The notes under the pieces: generated by a model | Seen by the model: the letters and a program-made list of their open reading frames with translations, nothing else | The model's database searches: none | What the model was told of the DNA's origin: nothing | Made by a program: the position numbers and the translations under genes | Assembly: GCA_020025295.1 (NCBI GenBank) | Contig: JAHHSJ010000051.1 | Location: 1 to 14,655, forward strand | Direction of reading: 5' to 3' | DNA length: 14,655 nucleotides | Origin: Oscillospiraceae bacterium | GTDB taxonomy: Bacteria; Bacillota; Clostridia; Oscillospirales; Oscillospiraceae | Shown here: positions 13,491-14,655 of the stretch, piece by piece | How the letters are laid out: each line of letters begins with the position of its first letter | Numbering within the stretch: the first letter of the stretch is position 1

Positions 13491-14390
13491 TTATGCAGGC
13501 AGAAACATGGAAAAAACGGAACCTTCCCCAATCTGCGAGGAAACCTTGATGTAGCCGCCCTCTTTTTGCAGAATCTCCCTTGTAAGATAGAGCCCGATGC
13601 CGACGCCTTCCTGCTGACCATGGTCTTCTCCCCGATAAAAACGAGAGAATATCTGTGCCTGCTGCGCTTCCGGAATACCGGCCCCAGTGTCCTTCACATC
13701 CACTCGGACAAACAATTCGTATCGGATCACGGAAAGAGAGACACTGCCATGCTCCGTATATTTGATTGCATTGTCCACCAGATTGCAAAGAGCTTCTGTG
13801 GTCCATTTTGCATCAAAGCAAGCGACTGTCTCCGTAGGATAGATCGTGAGTTCCAAGCCCTTTTCGGCAGCCTTTGCCTCAAATTGTTTTTGGACTTGCC
13901 GCAACATCGGAGCGACAGATTGCATCTCCGGCTTCAATGTAATGATACTATTTTCAAGGCGGGACAGTTTCACCAAAGCGTCAATCAGAAACCGAAGTTT
14001 TTCGCTTTGGTCATGGAGCGTATCCACATAGGCCTGAGACTCCGGCGATAAGTCTTCCTCTTGTAACAGCTCTGTGTAAAGCAGAAGGTTTGCAATGGGC
14101 GTTTTGGTCTGATGGGAAATATCTCCGATCAATTCCTTGATACGGTTCTTTTCCTCAGACACATTCTGTGCAGATGATGCCGATGCAGAAAGATACTGGG
14201 CAAACCGTGTTTCCAATGCGGACAACATACTTTCATCGAAGTTGGTTTCTGTGTAGCTGCCGTCCATAGCCTGTTCCAGCATCGTATTCAGTGTTTCCAT
14301 CGTTTTCTTGGTTTTTCTGCGACTGGCATAAACCATCACGGAAGCAAGCAGCAAGCAAGCTGCTCCAAATATCCATCCCAACATACTCAT
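13491..14390 (-). CDS. Sensor histidine kinase
   Basis: This 299-residue membrane kinase has a single N-terminal TM segment (about residues 3-22) and almost no extracytoplasmic sequence, so it cannot bind a ligand outside by itself. The phosphoacceptor is His93 in DISHQTKTP. The N-box is NLVDNAIKYT (203-212), the G1 box DTGAGIP (234-240) and the G2 box GVGIGLYL (262-269). Such minimal intramembrane-sensing kinases in Firmicutes often take their signal from an adjacent ABC transporter (BceS/BceAB type), which fits the genes downstream. The start at 14390 is chosen because its ATG overlaps the regulator's stop as ATGA, with GGAG eight bases upstream. An in-frame ATG at 14405 would add five residues and overlap more. 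Translation is therefore coupled to the regulator. Confidence 0.9.
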   Translation of the reverse strand: MSMLGWIFGAACLLLASVMVYASRRKTKKTMETLNTMLEQAMDGSYTETNFDESMLSALETRFAQYLSASASSAQNVSEEKNRIKELIGDISHQTKTPIANLLLYTELLQEEDLSPESQAYVDTLHDQSEKLRFLIDALVKLSRLENSIITLKPEMQSVAPMLRQVQKQFEAKAAEKGLELTIYPTETVACFDAKWTTEALCNLVDNAIKYTEHGSVSLSVIRYELFVRVDVKDTGAGIPEAQQAQIFSRFYRGEDHGQQEGVGIGLYLTREILQKEGGYIKVSSQIGEGSVFSMFLPA

Positions 14391-14655
14391 TCCTGCTTCT
14401 CCCATACATAGCCAATGCCATATACAGTTTTGATGGTATCCTGCGCATGTAACTTGTCTCGTAAACGCTTGATTGTGACGGATAGTGCGTTTTCATCCAC
14501 ATAGTCGGAACCATCTGTCCAGATTCGGTCCACTAGCATCCCACGCTCCATGGTACGGCCACGGTTTTCAACCAAAAGGCGGAGCAGCTTCTGCTCTGTT
14601 TTGCTCAAGTCTACAGGGTTCCCGTTCATGAAGAATTGCTGTGCAGAAAAGTTAA
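14387..14655 (-). CDS. Response regulator, OmpR/PhoB type (partial, C-terminal DNA-binding domain)
   Basis: The window edge cuts this gene. About 88 C-terminal residues are visible, and the frame is still open at 14655. They form the winged-helix DNA-binding domain: LSKTEQKLLRLLVENRG, then LVDRIW, the recognition helix region NALSVTIKRLRDKL and the C-terminal hairpin IKTVYGIGYVWE. The ATG at 14629 lies inside the domain's first strand and is not the start; the receiver domain must lie outside the window. Its stop overlaps the kinase start by four bases. It probably binds the direct repeat at 13431-13451. Confidence 0.9.
   Translation of the reverse strand, partial: NFSAQQFFMNGNPVDLSKTEQKLLRLLVENRGRTMERGMLVDRIWTDGSDYVDENALSVTIKRLRDKLHAQDTIKTVYGIGYVWEKQE

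Overview
The window looks like a chromosomal segment from a low- to mid-GC anaerobic Clostridia (Firmicutes) member, probably an Oscillospiraceae-like gut commensal. The reasons are strong GGAGG-type ribosome sites, a Gram-positive cell-wall sorting signal with a class B sortase, ferredoxin-type Fe-S/flavin enzymes, [NiFe]-type nickel chaperones, and a two-component system beside an FtsX-type ABC exporter. The taxonomic placement is inference. There are no tRNA or rRNA genes, no CRISPR array and no recognisable transposase.

Layout, left to right. (1) 1-421 has no gene. It holds a perfect bidirectional terminator hairpin, then a nest of helices (186-288) followed by a second terminator (324-354), upstream of an AT-rich alpha/beta hydrolase gene (422-1165). 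(2) 1483-3180 encodes a secreted cell-wall protein with a signal peptide, Cna_B/SpaA-like folds, a His/Cys module, a Pro-rich stalk and a TPKTG sorting signal. It has its own sigma-70 promoter, which shows that translation starts at 1483 rather than 1414. (3) 3301-4581 on the minus strand is a metal-dependent amidohydrolase. It lies between the wall protein and a divergent class B sortase (4907-5674) that could plausibly anchor that protein. (4) 5986-9740 is a three-gene operon: hypB, a large 4Fe-4S/FAD/NAD(P) oxidoreductase of 894 residues, and hypA. A near-consensus promoter lies at 5865-5893. No hydrogenase subunit and no hypC-F gene is visible. (5) 10013-14655, all on the minus strand, is a regulated ABC export or resistance module. 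In transcription order it has the C-terminal part of an OmpR-type response regulator (cut by the window edge), a histidine kinase, a non-coding control region, an ABC ATPase and an 8-TM FtsX-type permease.

How the parts work together. The response regulator, kinase, ATPase and permease resemble Bce/Lol-type antimicrobial-peptide sensing and detoxification modules. The gap between kinase and ATPase carries an 11-bp-phased direct repeat, a -10 box and a terminator-like hairpin, so the regulator may switch on the transporter from there. The wall protein and sortase form a likely substrate-enzyme pair. The hypB-oxidoreductase-hypA operon links nickel delivery to an NAD(P)/ferredoxin-type electron-transfer protein, and it is the least conventional arrangement in the window.
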